Source: Pseudomonadales bacterium
GTDB taxonomy: Bacteria > Pseudomonadota > Gammaproteobacteria > Pseudomonadales > Azotimanducaceae
Length of the DNA: 64,000 bases
Reading direction: 5' to 3'
Assembly (NCBI GenBank): GCA_022827905.1
Contig: JAJEIQ010000044.1
Coordinates: 1-64,000 of the forward strand
Below, piece by piece: positions 19,789 to 28,896 of this stretch (the stretch's first letter is position 1; the number at the start of each line of letters is the position of its first letter). The notes below the pieces were generated by a model that worked only from the letters and a program-made list of their open reading frames with translations, was not told where the DNA came from and searched no databases. Made by a program: the position numbers and the translations under genes.

Positions 19789-20589
19789 TTAGAACGCCAG
19801 GACGTCCTGCATGTCGAAGAGGCCGTGGCCCTTGTCGGCCAGGAACTTGGCCGCCCGCAGGGCGCCTAGGGCGAAGTTCATGCGGCTGGCGGCTCGATGG
19901 GTAATCTCCAGGCGTTCCCCGCCGCCAGCGAACATCACCGTGTGGTCGCCCACGATGTCGCCGCCGCGCAGGGCGCTGAAACCGATGGAGCGCCGGTCAC
20001 GGACCCCGGTTTCGCCTTGGCGGCCATACACGGCGTCCTCCTCCAGGCTGCGGCCGAGGGCGCCGGCAATGACTTCGCCCAAGCGCACCGCGGTGCCGGA
20101 GGGCGCATCGATCTTGTGCCGGTGGTGGGCCTCGACCACCTCGATGTCCACTTCGTCACCCAAGGCCCGCGCCGCCTGCTCCACCAAGCGGAACATCAGG
20201 TTGACGCCAATGCTCATGTTGGGCGCCATGAGAATGGGCACCGCCTCGGCGGCAGCGCGAATGCGGGCGAGGCCCGCCGCATCGAAGCCGGTGGTGCCGA
20301 TGACCAAGCCCCGGCCCGCGTCATGGCAGGCATCGACCGCCGCCAAGGTGGCGCTCGGGACCGTGAAGTTGATAAGCGTCTCGAAATCGTCAATGACGTC
20401 GGCCACTGAATCGGCGATGGGTACGCCCAACGCGCCCACGCCCGCAACCTCACCGGCGTCGGCCCCCACAGAGGGAGCGCCCGGCTGCTCAATGGCCGCC
20501 CCAAGCTGCAGCGCGCCATCCTCGGCAACGGCCTGAATAAGGGTGCGCCCCATGCGCCCCGCTGCGCCCGCGATGGCAACTCGAATCAT
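19789..20589 (-). CDS. dapB: 4-hydroxy-tetrahydrodipicolinate reductase
   Basis: DapB reduces hydroxytetrahydrodipicolinate with NAD(P)H in lysine and meso-diaminopimelate synthesis. The 266-residue length is typical (about 270). The N-terminal Rossmann motif is IAGAAGRMGR, and the signature VEAHHRHKIDAPSGTA holds the catalytic His pair and Lys. GTTGFD and APNMSIGVN are also family motifs. It follows dnaJ with a 26-base gap in the same direction, the conserved dnaK-dnaJ-dapB order. Confidence 0.96.
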   Translation of the reverse strand: MIRVAIAGAAGRMGRTLIQAVAEDGALQLGAAIEQPGAPSVGADAGEVAGVGALGVPIADSVADVIDDFETLINFTVPSATLAAVDACHDAGRGLVIGTTGFDAAGLARIRAAAEAVPILMAPNMSIGVNLMFRLVEQAARALGDEVDIEVVEAHHRHKIDAPSGTAVRLGEVIAGALGRSLEEDAVYGRQGETGVRDRRSIGFSALRGGDIVGDHTVMFAGGGERLEITHRAASRMNFALGALRAAKFLADKGHGLFDMQDVLAF

Positions 20590-20615
20590 GGCTGCATCCT
20601 TAAACCGTTTCTCAA

Positions 20616-21743
20616 TCAGTGCTTTAGGCTGTCGAAGAAATCCTTGACGCCGCGGAACCAGCCGCTTTCCTTCGGCGAGTGATGCTCGGCGCGTTCTTCC
20701 AAGCTGTGCTTGAACTTGCGCAGCAACTCCCTCTGCGACTCATCGAGCTTAACCGGGGTTTCCACCACCACCTTGCACAGCAAGTCGCCGACGCCGCCGC
20801 CGCGCACCGGGGTCACGCCCCGGCCACGCAGGCGGAACATTTTGCCGGTTTGGGTTTCCGGCGGCACTTTGAGCTTCACCCGTCCACTCAAGGTGGGCAC
20901 CTCAAGTTCGCCGCCCAAGGCGGCGTCGGCGAAGGACACCGGCACCTCGCAGTACAGGTGCCGGCCATCGCGCTCGAAGATGGGGTGCTCGCGCACCTCC
21001 ACCTGAACGTAGAGGTCGCCAGCCTCGCCACCGCGCCCCGCTTCGCCTTCACCGGCCAGGCGGATGCGGTCGCCGGTGTCCACCCCAAGCGGAATGCGCA
21101 CCGACAGCGTCTTGCGCTCCTCCACCCGGCCGCGCCCGCCGCAGCGGCGGCACGGGTCGGTGATGACCTGTCCGGCGCCGCGACAGCGGGGGCAGGTTTG
21201 CTGCAGGGAGAAAAAGCCTTGAGCGACGCGGATCTGCCCGGCGCCGGAGCATTCCGGGCAGGTGCTCGGCTGGGTTCCCGGCGCTGAGCCGCTGCCGCCG
21301 CAATCATTGCAGGCGGCGAGCACCGGCACTGAAATCTCCACCGTGTCGCCTTGGACGGCCTGCTCCAAGTCAAGGGTCAGGGCGTAGCGCAGGTCCGCGC
21401 CACGGGAACGGCCGCCGCGTGCGGAGCGGGCACCGCCGAAGATGTCGCCGAAGACATCGCCAAATATGTCGCTGAAGCTGCCGTTGAAGCCCGCGCCGCC
21501 CATGCCGCCAGCGCTGGGATCCACGCCGGCGTGGCCGAACTGATCGTAGGCGCCGCGCTTTTCGCGGTCGGAAAGCACTTCGTAGGCCTCCGAGGCCTCC
21601 TTGAACTTCTCCTCGGCCTCGGCGTCGTCCGGATTGCGGTCCGGGTGCAGCTTCATGGCCAAGCGCCGATAGGCTTTCTTGACGTCGTCGTCGGAGGCGT
21701 CCCGGTTCAGCCCCAGGATTTCGTAGTAGTCGCGCTTCGCCAT
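20616..21743 (-). CDS. dnaJ: Chaperone protein DnaJ
   Basis: An Hsp40 co-chaperone of 375 residues that delivers substrates to DnaK and stimulates its ATPase. Domains in order: J domain with [11 protein letters not shown], Gly/Phe-rich linker (about 70-115), four CxxCxGxG zinc-binding repeats ([32 protein letters not shown]) and the two C-terminal substrate-binding domains. It lies downstream of dnaK, separated by 163 bases that contain an inverted pair of family A repeats, so a transcript reading through would carry a strong hairpin. Confidence 0.97.
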   Translation of the reverse strand: MAKRDYYEILGLNRDASDDDVKKAYRRLAMKLHPDRNPDDAEAEEKFKEASEAYEVLSDREKRGAYDQFGHAGVDPSAGGMGGAGFNGSFSDIFGDVFGDIFGGARSARGGRSRGADLRYALTLDLEQAVQGDTVEISVPVLAACNDCGGSGSAPGTQPSTCPECSGAGQIRVAQGFFSLQQTCPRCRGAGQVITDPCRRCGGRGRVEERKTLSVRIPLGVDTGDRIRLAGEGEAGRGGEAGDLYVQVEVREHPIFERDGRHLYCEVPVSFADAALGGELEVPTLSGRVKLKVPPETQTGKMFRLRGRGVTPVRGGGVGDLLCKVVVETPVKLDESQRELLRKFKHSLEERAEHHSPKESGWFRGVKDFFDSLKH

Positions 21744-21813
21744 CAGTTCGTTCCTGCCCGGGGGCTCTCGGTGCTCGTCTCAGAGCTGCCGCCTCAACGG
21801 CGCTGACGGCCAG

Positions 21814-21888
21814 TTCGAGGGCAGGACGCCCTCGTTCCGACCTTCGTTCGAGGCGATTCCTCCGGAGCGAGGGCGTCCCGCCCTCGAA
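21814..21888. repeat. Inverted pair of family A repeats between dnaK and dnaJ
   Basis: A variant copy (TTCGAGGGCAGGACGCCCTC then GTTCC, 21814-21838) and an opposite-strand canonical copy (GGAGCGAGGGCGTCCCGCCC then TCGAA, 21864-21888) flank 25 bases. The pair can form a long stem-loop in the dnaK-dnaJ mRNA and may lower dnaJ expression relative to dnaK or stabilise the upstream message. Confidence 0.8.
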
Positions 21889-21906
21889 CTGAGGAGCCGG
21901 CTCCGA

Positions 21907-23862
21907 TCAGCTGCCATCGCCCTTCTTGCCGTCGTCCTTGTCGTCCTTGACCTCTTCAAACTCCGCATCCACGGTATCGCCGCCATCGCCGCCCGCTGGC
22001 CCGCCGCCGTCCGCGCCGGCCGCCGAGTCGGCGCTGCCCGCCGCCTGCTCAGCATAAGCCTTCTGCGCGAATTCCGCAGAGGCGTTGGACAGCGCCTCGA
22101 TCTTGGCTTCGATGTCGGCCTTGTCCTCGGTCTGGAGGGCCGCCTCCAAGTCTGAGGCCGCCGACTCCACCGCGGCCTTCTCGGCGTCGCCCGCCTTGTC
22201 GCCGGCGTCCTTGACCGCCTTACGCGCGGCATGCACCAAGCCATCGGCCTGATTGCGCAGATTGACCATCTCGGCGAACTTCTCATCGTCGGCGGCGTGG
22301 GCTTCGGCGTCGCGCACCATCTCCTCGATCTCGTCGTCCGACAGGCCGCTCGACGCCTTGATGACGATGGACTGCTCCTTGCCCGTCGCCTTGTCCTTGG
22401 CGGAGACGTTGAGGATGCCGTTGGCGTCGATGTCAAAGCTCACTTCGATTTGCGGCATGCCGCGGGGCGCGGGCGGAATGTCGGCGAGGTCAAAGCGGCC
22501 GAGCGACTTGTTTTGCGCCGCCTGCTTGCGCTCCCCTTGCAGCACGTGAATGGTCACCGCCGTCTGATTGTCGTCGGCCGTGGAGAACACCTGGGTCTTC
22601 TTGGTGGGAATGGTGGTGTTCTTCTCAATCAACACGCTCATGATCTGGCCCAGCGTCTCGATGCCGAGCGACAGGGGCGTCACGTCAAGCAGCAGCACGT
22701 CCTTGACGTCGCCGGACAGCACCGCCGCTTGGATGGCCGCGCCGATGGCCACCGCCTCGTCGGGGTTGACGTCGCGGCGAGCCTCCTTGTTGAAGAAGCC
22801 CTTCACCTTCTCCTGCACCAGGGGCATGCGCGTTTGGCCACCGACCAGGATCACGTCGTCGATGTCGCCGACGCCTAAGCCTGCGTCCTTGATGGCCGTG
22901 CGGCAGGGGCCGATGGTGCGATCGACGAGCTCCTCGACCAAGGACTCGAGCTTGGCTCGGGAGAGCTTGAGCACCAAGTGCTTGGGGCCGCTCTGATCGG
23001 CGGTGATGTAGGGCAGGTTGATTTCCGTCTGCTGGCTGTTGGACAGCTCGATTTTGGCCTTCTCGGCCGCCTCCTTGAGGCGCTGCAGGGCCAAGGCATC
23101 GTTATGCAGGTCGATCCCGTTCTCCTTTTTGAACTCATCGGCCAAGTAGTCGATGACCGTGAGGTCGAAGTCCTCGCCGCCAAGGAAGGTGTCGCCGTTG
23201 GTGGAGAGCACCTCAAACTGATGCTCGCCGTCGATCTCGGCGATCTCGATGATGGAGATGTCGAAGGTGCCGCCGCCCAAGTCATAGACGGCGATCTTGG
23301 CGTCGCCGCGCTTCTTGTCCAGGCCATAGGCCAAGGCCGCGGCGGTGGGCTCGTTGATGATGCGCTTCACATCCAAGCCGGCGATGCGGCCGGCGTCCTT
23401 GGTGGCTTGGCGCTGGGAGTCGTTGAAGTAGGCGGGCACCGTGATCACCGCGTCGGTGATGGTTTCGCCGAGATACTCCTCGGCGGTCTTCTTCATCTTC
23501 CTGAGCACCTCAGCCGAAATCTGCGGCGGCGCGAGCTTGTCGTCCTTGACGCCGATCCAGGCGTCGCCGTTGGCCGCATTGACGATCTGGTAGGGCACCA
23601 TCTTGATGTCCTTCTGCACCACCTGGTCGGCGAACTTGCGGCCGATGAGGCGCTTGACCGCGAACAAGGTGTTGTTGGGGTTGGTCACCGCCTGCCGCTT
23701 GGCGTTCTGGCCAACGAGGATTTCGCCATCGTCGGCGTAGGCGATGATGGAGGGGGTCGTGCGGTCCCCTTCCGAGTTTTCGATGACTTTCGCATCGCCT
23801 CCGTCGAGCACGGCCACGCATGAGTTGGTGGTGCCGAGGTCAATGCCGATGATCTTGCCCAT
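21907..23862 (-). CDS. dnaK: Chaperone protein DnaK (Hsp70)
   Basis: A 651-residue ATP-dependent chaperone. ATG 23862 gives the standard [18 protein letters not shown]; a longer frame from 23946 only covers the promoter. The ATPase domain carries [15 protein letters not shown] and [11 protein letters not shown], the linker is [19 protein letters not shown] (in pieces [16 protein letters not shown]), and the C-terminus ends with EEVKDDKDD, close to the EEVD-like tail of bacterial DnaK. A sigma-32-like promoter lies upstream. It is encoded between grpE and dnaJ in the usual order. Confidence 0.98.
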   Translation of the reverse strand: MGKIIGIDLGTTNSCVAVLDGGDAKVIENSEGDRTTPSIIAYADDGEILVGQNAKRQAVTNPNNTLFAVKRLIGRKFADQVVQKDIKMVPYQIVNAANGDAWIGVKDDKLAPPQISAEVLRKMKKTAEEYLGETITDAVITVPAYFNDSQRQATKDAGRIAGLDVKRIINEPTAAALAYGLDKKRGDAKIAVYDLGGGTFDISIIEIAEIDGEHQFEVLSTNGDTFLGGEDFDLTVIDYLADEFKKENGIDLHNDALALQRLKEAAEKAKIELSNSQQTEINLPYITADQSGPKHLVLKLSRAKLESLVEELVDRTIGPCRTAIKDAGLGVGDIDDVILVGGQTRMPLVQEKVKGFFNKEARRDVNPDEAVAIGAAIQAAVLSGDVKDVLLLDVTPLSLGIETLGQIMSVLIEKNTTIPTKKTQVFSTADDNQTAVTIHVLQGERKQAAQNKSLGRFDLADIPPAPRGMPQIEVSFDIDANGILNVSAKDKATGKEQSIVIKASSGLSDDEIEEMVRDAEAHAADDEKFAEMVNLRNQADGLVHAARKAVKDAGDKAGDAEKAAVESAASDLEAALQTEDKADIEAKIEALSNASAEFAQKAYAEQAAGSADSAAGADGGGPAGGDGGDTVDAEFEEVKDDKDDGKKGDGS

Positions 23863-23905
23863 GTTCCGGTTGCTCCAAGTGTTGCGTTCGCTGAATGTAG
23901 TGTTT

Positions 23906-23931
23906 ATGGGGGCGCAGGCGGATTTATCAAT
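23906..23931 (-). promoter_or_regulatory. Sigma-32-like promoter of dnaK
   Basis: On the minus strand, ATTGAT (23931-23926) and CCCCAT (23911-23906) are separated by 14 bases. The heat-shock consensus is CTTGAA-N13/14-CCCCAT, so the -10 is perfect and the -35 matches TTGA. The predicted start of transcription is about 35-40 bases before the dnaK ATG. Confidence 0.6.
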
Positions 23932-23942
23932 CCGTGGACTTA

Positions 23943-24545
23943 TCAATCCGCAGGCTTGGCGCCGACTGGCGCCTTTGCAACGATGACCTTGGCGGCCCGC
24001 ACCAGGCGCCCGTTGAGCGCATAGCCCTTCTGCATCACCTCCATGACCGAATTCGGCTCCGCGTCGGGGTTTTCCACCATGGCCATGGCTTCGGACCGCG
24101 ACGGGTCGAAGGGCTCGCCCAAGGGGTCAACCTGTTCAATGCCGTGCTTGGCCAAGGTGTCGAGGAAGAGCTTCAGGCACAGGGCAACGCCTTCGGACAC
24201 CGCCGCTGCGTCGGCCGCTTCGGCGGCGCTCTCGACGGACTTCTCCAGGCTGTCCACCACCGGCAGCAGGCTTTCCGCGAAGCGCTCCAAGGCAAACTTG
24301 TGTGCATTCTCCACGTCGCGGGCCGCCCGGCGGCGCATGTTCTCCACGTCAGCTTGCGCCCGCAGGGCCGCATCTTTCAAGCTCGCCACCTCGTCCTCGG
24401 CCGCCTCCAGCGCCGCCTGCAAGTCCGGCGCGCCTTCGTCATCCGTATCAGGCGCCGCTTCACCCGCCACGGGGTCCGGCTCGGATGCCGCTTCCTCGCC
24501 CGGTTCCAACGCTTCCTGCTCCGCCTCAGCTGCCTTGTTCGCCAT
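23943..24545 (-). CDS. grpE: Nucleotide exchange factor GrpE
   Basis: A 200-residue protein that releases ADP from DnaK and acts as a thermosensor. An acidic N-terminal tail (residues 1-45) is followed by the long dimer coiled coil ([29 protein letters not shown]-type helix) and the C-terminal beta domain ending [17 protein letters not shown], the family signature. ATG 24545 is the start; an upstream extension to 24659 is promoter and repeat sequence. In related genomes recN or hrcA lies next upstream; here a 28 kb catabolic block begins instead. Confidence 0.95.
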   Translation of the reverse strand: MANKAAEAEQEALEPGEEAASEPDPVAGEAAPDTDDEGAPDLQAALEAAEDEVASLKDAALRAQADVENMRRRAARDVENAHKFALERFAESLLPVVDSLEKSVESAAEAADAAAVSEGVALCLKLFLDTLAKHGIEQVDPLGEPFDPSRSEAMAMVENPDAEPNSVMEVMQKGYALNGRLVRAAKVIVAKAPVGAKPAD

Positions 24546-24579
24546 GGTTCCCCACTTAAGCCGTTGCCAAGCCCACACA

Positions 24580-24605
24580 ATGGGGCTTGCAGCGCGAGAT
24601 TCAAG
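24580..24605 (-). promoter_or_regulatory. Sigma-32 heat-shock promoter of grpE
   Basis: On the minus strand, CTTGAA (24605-24600) is followed after 14 bases by CCCCAT (24585-24580), an exact match to the core sigma-32 consensus and spacing. It lies 34 bases before the grpE ATG. This supports RpoH control of grpE and probably of dnaK by read-through. Confidence 0.75.
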
Positions 24606-24609
24606 CCCG

Positions 24610-24655
24610 CGCGAACCTTCGGTTCGCGTATGGAGTTTCGCTAGCGCGAAACTCC
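24610..24655. repeat. Composite two-hairpin element (family B) at the grpE border
   Basis: The palindromes CGCGAACC-ttc-GGTTCGCG (24610-24628) and GGAGTTTCGC-tag-cGCGAAACTCC (24632-24655) form the same pair as at 2166-2212 and 60614-60657. The stop codon of the BisC-like gene (24641-24643) lies inside the second palindrome, so the element overlaps coding sequence. It marks the junction between the chaperone operon and the catabolic block. Confidence 0.8.
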
Positions 24656-26989
24656 GCACTCATTATGTGGGGCAGTTTCGGGTTGTTGGAATATCTTGAT
24701 GTCCGGCAGGGGGCCGTCGAACCGTTCCACTTCCACGAGGCAGCTATGGGCCGTCGGTCCCTGGGCGATTCTCGAGGTGCCGGCATCGCGGGTCAGCACG
24801 TTGGGATTGCCATGCACTTCGAGCGAGCCTTCCGCTGCGGGATCCTGCGGGTCGTACCAGGCGCCGGTGGGCAATTCGACCACGCCCGGACGGATGCCGT
24901 CGAACAGCACGGCGGCGGCAAGGCAGGCGCCGCGGTCATTGAAAACCCGCACCACGGCGCCGTCTTCGATGCCGCGCAGCGCCGCATCGGCCGGATTGAT
25001 GCGCAAGACCTCCCGTCCGTGGCGCTTGGCTTCACGGCTGGTCAAGGCGTGGTCCAGTTGGCTGTGCAACCGGGTCTTGGGCTGGTTGGATATCAGGTGC
25101 AGGGGATAGCGACGCGCCCGGGCGGCCCCGAGCCACTCCTGTTTGTCGACCCACACCGGGTGGCCCGGGCAGTCGTCGTAACCGAAGGTGGCAATCGTTT
25201 CGGAGAACAGCTCGATTCGGCCGCTTGGCGTGTTCAGCGGGTGCGCCGCGGGGTCTTCCCGGAACGCCTCCAGGATGAATTTCCGGTCCGCCACCTGATC
25301 TTCGAAGCAGATCTGCTCACCGGCCCAAAACTGATCAAACGGCGGCAGGGTCACGTCGGCCCGGGCCGCATTCCTCCGCGTCGTTTCGTAGAGCGCCTCG
25401 ACCCAGGCCATTTCGTCCCGGCCCTCGGTGAACTCCGCTGCCTTGCCGAAGCGCTCCGCGAGCGCGGCGAAGATCTCGAAGTCGGTGCGGGACTCCCCCA
25501 GCGGTTCGGCCGCCTTGCGCATCGGCGTAATGAAGCAGTCCGCCCTGCCAACGGCGAAGTCGTTTCGCTCCAATGGGACGGTGCAGGGAAAGACGATATC
25601 GGCATGCCGGGCGGTTGCGGTCCAGAACGGATCGCTGACGATCACCGCCTCCGGGCGGGTCCAGGCACGCCGCAGGCGGTTAAGATCCTGATGGTGGTGG
25701 AACGGGTTGCCCCCCGCCCAGAGGATGACCTTGATGTCGGGATAGATCAGCCGTTCACCGTTGTAGTCGAAGGCGCTGCCCGGTTTCTCCAACATTTCGC
25801 TGATGCGCGACACCGGGATGAATCGATTCAATGGCGGCTTCCCCTGGTCCATGGCGGCGGTGCCGAAGGTGGGTTGCCGACGGCCTGCGAAACCGATGTT
25901 GTGTACGGAGCCGTAGCCATAGGCCACACCGCCGCCAGGCTGGCCGACCTGGCCCAGCATGGCGGCCAGCAGGGTAATCATCCAGTAGCCCTGTTCGCCG
26001 TGCTCGGCCCGTTGCAGCGACCAGCTGATGCCCAGCAGCGTGCGGGCGCCGGCCATGCGCCGGGCAAGCGCCCGGATGTCGGTGGCCGCAATCCCGGAGA
26101 TGCCAGCCGCCCACTCCGCGTCCTTGGGCTGCCCGTCGGTCCGTCCGGTCAGGTAGGGGACGAACCGCTCAAAGCCAACGCAATATCGGTCGAGAAACGC
26201 TTGGTCGTGCAGATCGTCGTCGTACAGTGTATGAGCCAGACCGAGCATGATGGCCACATCCGTGTTCGGCCGGCACGCCCACCAGTCCGCGTCCACGAAG
26301 TCGGCCATGTCCTCCCTGAGCGGCGAGATGTTGACGAATTGCGTGGACCCGATGAGCCGCCTGAGTTGATCCGTGGCGGAATGGGCGCCAAGACCACCGT
26401 CCGTCACCTGCGTGTTCTTGAGGGCGATGCCGCCGAAACACACCACCGTTTCCGTTTCCTTCGCAATGTCGGAAATGGTCGGTGCCTGCACCATCAGATT
26501 CCAGAACGGCATGCCGAGGATGTGCGGAACGATCACCTCAGCGGCACCGGCGGAGTAGGAGGTGCGGGAGTGCACAAACCCGCCGATCAGGTTTAGGAAG
26601 CGCTTGAGCTGGCCTTGGGCGTGGTGAAAGCGGCCGGCGCTGGCCCAGCCGTAGGAGCCGCCGTAGATTGACTCATTCCCGCCGGTTTCGATGCCGTGCC
26701 GCAGCGCCTCAGCGGCCAGATCAAGGGCAGTGTCCCAATCGACCGGCACGAAGGGTTCACGGCCGCGGCCTTGGCCGCCGTCCTGCCAACGGGCTTGCAG
26801 GTAGCCGCGGCGCACCATCGGCGCTGGCACCCGGCAAGCGGGGTCCTGGGCATCAAGCAGCGACTGGCCGATGGGGGTCGGGTTGCGGTCAGCAGCGTAG
26901 TGATGCACCGCCACCACCCGGCCGTCGCGGCTTTCCAGCAGGTAGTTTCCCCAGTGGGTGCTGGTGGGTGTCAGTGCTTTCCGGGCCAT
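24641..26989 (-). CDS. BisC/DMSO-reductase-type molybdopterin oxidoreductase
   Basis: A 782-residue Mo enzyme without Fe-S cysteines or Tat signal, as in cytoplasmic biotin sulfoxide reductase. Family motifs are YGGSYGWASAGRFHHAQGQ and TSYSAGAAEVI; S146 corresponds to the serine that ligates molybdenum in DMSO/TMAO reductases. The C-terminal cofactor domain has HLISNQPKTRLHSQLDH. It probably reduces an S- or N-oxide (methionine or biotin sulfoxide are known substrates) or acts on a related compound. The last codons and stop lie in a palindromic repeat, suggesting the repeat replaced the original 3' end. It ends 36 bases upstream of the grpE promoter. Confidence 0.85.
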   Translation of the reverse strand: MARKALTPTSTHWGNYLLESRDGRVVAVHHYAADRNPTPIGQSLLDAQDPACRVPAPMVRRGYLQARWQDGGQGRGREPFVPVDWDTALDLAAEALRHGIETGGNESIYGGSYGWASAGRFHHAQGQLKRFLNLIGGFVHSRTSYSAGAAEVIVPHILGMPFWNLMVQAPTISDIAKETETVVCFGGIALKNTQVTDGGLGAHSATDQLRRLIGSTQFVNISPLREDMADFVDADWWACRPNTDVAIMLGLAHTLYDDDLHDQAFLDRYCVGFERFVPYLTGRTDGQPKDAEWAAGISGIAATDIRALARRMAGARTLLGISWSLQRAEHGEQGYWMITLLAAMLGQVGQPGGGVAYGYGSVHNIGFAGRRQPTFGTAAMDQGKPPLNRFIPVSRISEMLEKPGSAFDYNGERLIYPDIKVILWAGGNPFHHHQDLNRLRRAWTRPEAVIVSDPFWTATARHADIVFPCTVPLERNDFAVGRADCFITPMRKAAEPLGESRTDFEIFAALAERFGKAAEFTEGRDEMAWVEALYETTRRNAARADVTLPPFDQFWAGEQICFEDQVADRKFILEAFREDPAAHPLNTPSGRIELFSETIATFGYDDCPGHPVWVDKQEWLGAARARRYPLHLISNQPKTRLHSQLDHALTSREAKRHGREVLRINPADAALRGIEDGAVVRVFNDRGACLAAAVLFDGIRPGVVELPTGAWYDPQDPAAEGSLEVHGNPNVLTRDAGTSRIAQGPTAHSCLVEVERFDGPLPDIKIFQQPETAPHNECGVSR

Positions 26990-27000
26990 AGCGGCAGCGG

Positions 27001-28182
27001 CTACTTCAGCAGCTCCTCAGCGATGATGACCTGACGGATTTGGTTGGTGCCGGCACCGATTTCCATCAGCTTGCCGACTCGGTAGAGCCGGTTGATCTCC
27101 AGATCGCGGATGTAGCCGGCACCGCCATGCACCTGCACCCCGTTGTCAACGATGCGCATGAGCGCACGCCCGGCATGCAGCATCACGGCGGAGGTGCGCA
27201 TGTGCGCCTCGCCACGGCCGCCACCGCCAATCTCGAGGTCCGCGACTTCCTTCGCCACTTGACAGCTAAAGGCGCGCAGCGACTGCAGATCGGTGTACAT
27301 GTCGGCGAGCAGCCCCTGCACCAGTTGGAAGCGGCCGATCGGCTGCCCGAACTGCTGGCGGCTGGCAGCGTACTCGAGGGTGATGTCCAGCGCCCGCTGG
27401 GCGACGCCGATCATGTGGAAGCAGAGGATCACGCGCTCCATGTTGAGCCCGCTCATCACCACCCCCACCCCACCGTCAACGCGGCCGACCACGTTGCTGG
27501 CCGGAACCCGGCAGCTGTCGAACACCAGCTCGGCGGTGGGCACCCCGCGCCAGCCCATCTTGTCCAAGTGCTGTGCCACCTGGAAGCCGGGCGTTGCGGT
27601 CTCGAATGCGAACGCGGTGACGCCCTTGGCGCCCCCTCCGGGCGAGGTCTTGGCGTACAGCAGGATCAGGTCCGCCACCGGGCCCAAGGAAATGAACATC
27701 TTGCGGCCGTTGATGACGAAGCCGTCGCCATCGCGCACCGCTCGCGTTGCCATCGAACCCAAGGCATCGGAGCCTGCCCCCGGCTCGGTCAGGCCCAGTG
27801 CGCCAATCAGGCTGCCCGCGCAGAAACCGGGCAGGTAGCGCGCCTTGAGGGCATCGTCGGCATTGCGCACGAGGTTGTGCAGGCAGATGCTCTCGCTGCC
27901 CATCCAAGCGGCGCCGAAGCTCGCGTTCCAGTAAGACAGGGCTTCGGTGATCAGGCACTGTTCGATGAACCCGAGCCCTTGGCCGCCGTAGCGTTCGGGG
28001 ACGGAGGTGCCGAGCAGCCCGATCTCGTGCAAAGCGCGGAATTGCGCTTCCGGAAACCAGTCATCCCGGTCCATCCGGTCGCAAAGCGGATGCAATTGCT
28101 CGCGGCTGTACCGGTACACCGTATCGTAGATCTGCTGGTGCTCCTCGGTGTAGCCGTAGGTGGCGAGGTCGGGGATGGTCAT
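27001..28182 (-). CDS. Acyl-CoA dehydrogenase, isovaleryl-CoA dehydrogenase-like
   Basis: A flavoprotein of about 393 residues that introduces the alpha,beta double bond into an acyl-CoA. FAD/substrate motifs are LTEPGAGSDA and GRKMFISLG. In the C-terminal motif EIGAGTNQIRQ the usual Glu is replaced by Gly-Ala as in isovaleryl-CoA dehydrogenase, and the base is expected to be Glu in GLNMERVIL (residue about 249), as in that branch. ATG 28182 is preferred over TTG 28212. It lies downstream of the MaoC gene on the same strand with an 77-base gap, a likely catabolic pair. Confidence 0.85.
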   Translation of the reverse strand: MTIPDLATYGYTEEHQQIYDTVYRYSREQLHPLCDRMDRDDWFPEAQFRALHEIGLLGTSVPERYGGQGLGFIEQCLITEALSYWNASFGAAWMGSESICLHNLVRNADDALKARYLPGFCAGSLIGALGLTEPGAGSDALGSMATRAVRDGDGFVINGRKMFISLGPVADLILLYAKTSPGGGAKGVTAFAFETATPGFQVAQHLDKMGWRGVPTAELVFDSCRVPASNVVGRVDGGVGVVMSGLNMERVILCFHMIGVAQRALDITLEYAASRQQFGQPIGRFQLVQGLLADMYTDLQSLRAFSCQVAKEVADLEIGGGGRGEAHMRTSAVMLHAGRALMRIVDNGVQVHGGAGYIRDLEINRLYRVGKLMEIGAGTNQIRQVIIAEELLK

Positions 28183-28259
28183 GGATTCATTCTCAATGGG
28201 AGCAGCGGGCAAGTCTTGTCAATTCGGGCACTTGGTGCGCCCCGGCAACACGGAGCAAA

Positions 28260-28718
28260 TCAGTCCCAATAGCGGTTGATGAAGGTGGCGACCGCGGCGG
28301 CTTCGCCGGTGTCGGCAAAGGAAAATCGGATCCCGTAGTGCACCTCGATGCCGCTGTCCCGATCGAGCACCTTGTCGATCGTGGCCCGGCAGCGGATGCG
28401 CGAGCCCACCGTGACCGGCTTGAGAATGCGGATGCCGTCGATGCCTTTGACGATCATGTGCGCCAAGTTGATTTCCATGGCCTGCCAGAACAGCGACGGG
28501 AACAGGGCCGGCAGATACAGACCCGGCGCCACCAAGGCGCCAAAGGGCGATGCCTTGCAGCGCTCCTCGTCCCAGTGAATCCACTCCTCGTTGCCGGTGC
28601 CGCGGCAGAAGTCCTGAATGCCCTCGGCGGTAATCGTGACCGGTTCGGAGTTGACGATCCGCTGGCCTTCGAGACGGTGGAAGTCGTCGCACGAGTCGAT
28701 GACGATTTTACGGCTCAT
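28260..28718 (-). CDS. MaoC-like (hot-dog fold) acyl-CoA dehydratase/hydratase
   Basis: A 152-residue hot-dog protein of the MaoC/NodN type. The hydratase signature appears as FCRGTGNEEWIHWDEER followed by FGALVAPGLYL; in many members the corresponding block is IAHGY, so the His of the Asp/His dyad is replaced by Pro here, while the upstream D/H-like residues remain. It probably hydrates an enoyl-CoA, though activity is uncertain because of that change. It diverges from the paaA-like gene with 178 bases between them. Confidence 0.75.
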   Translation of the reverse strand: MSRKIVIDSCDDFHRLEGQRIVNSEPVTITAEGIQDFCRGTGNEEWIHWDEERCKASPFGALVAPGLYLPALFPSLFWQAMEINLAHMIVKGIDGIRILKPVTVGSRIRCRATIDKVLDRDSGIEVHYGIRFSFADTGEAAAVATFINRYWD

Positions 28719-28811
28719 GGCGATGCCGACATGGCACGGCCCGGGGTCGCGGCCGAGGAAACGCGCTTAAGCCCCTACGCCAATTCGACGTGCGCTTTGC
28801 CTGATCTGACC

Positions 28812-28840
28812 TTGACGGCACCATGGCCAATACCTACCAT
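28812..28840 (+). promoter_or_regulatory. Possible sigma-70 promoter of the paa-like operon
   Basis: TTGACG (28812-28817) and TACCAT (28835-28840) are spaced by exactly 17 bases in the intergenic region between the divergent maoC-like and paaA-like genes, about 57 bases before the ATG. The -10 is a 4/6 match. Confidence 0.35.
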
Positions 28841-28896
28841 CGCCTGAAGTGGTTCGGCGATTATCGCCTAACTTATTGAATAAAGGAACAAATTCA

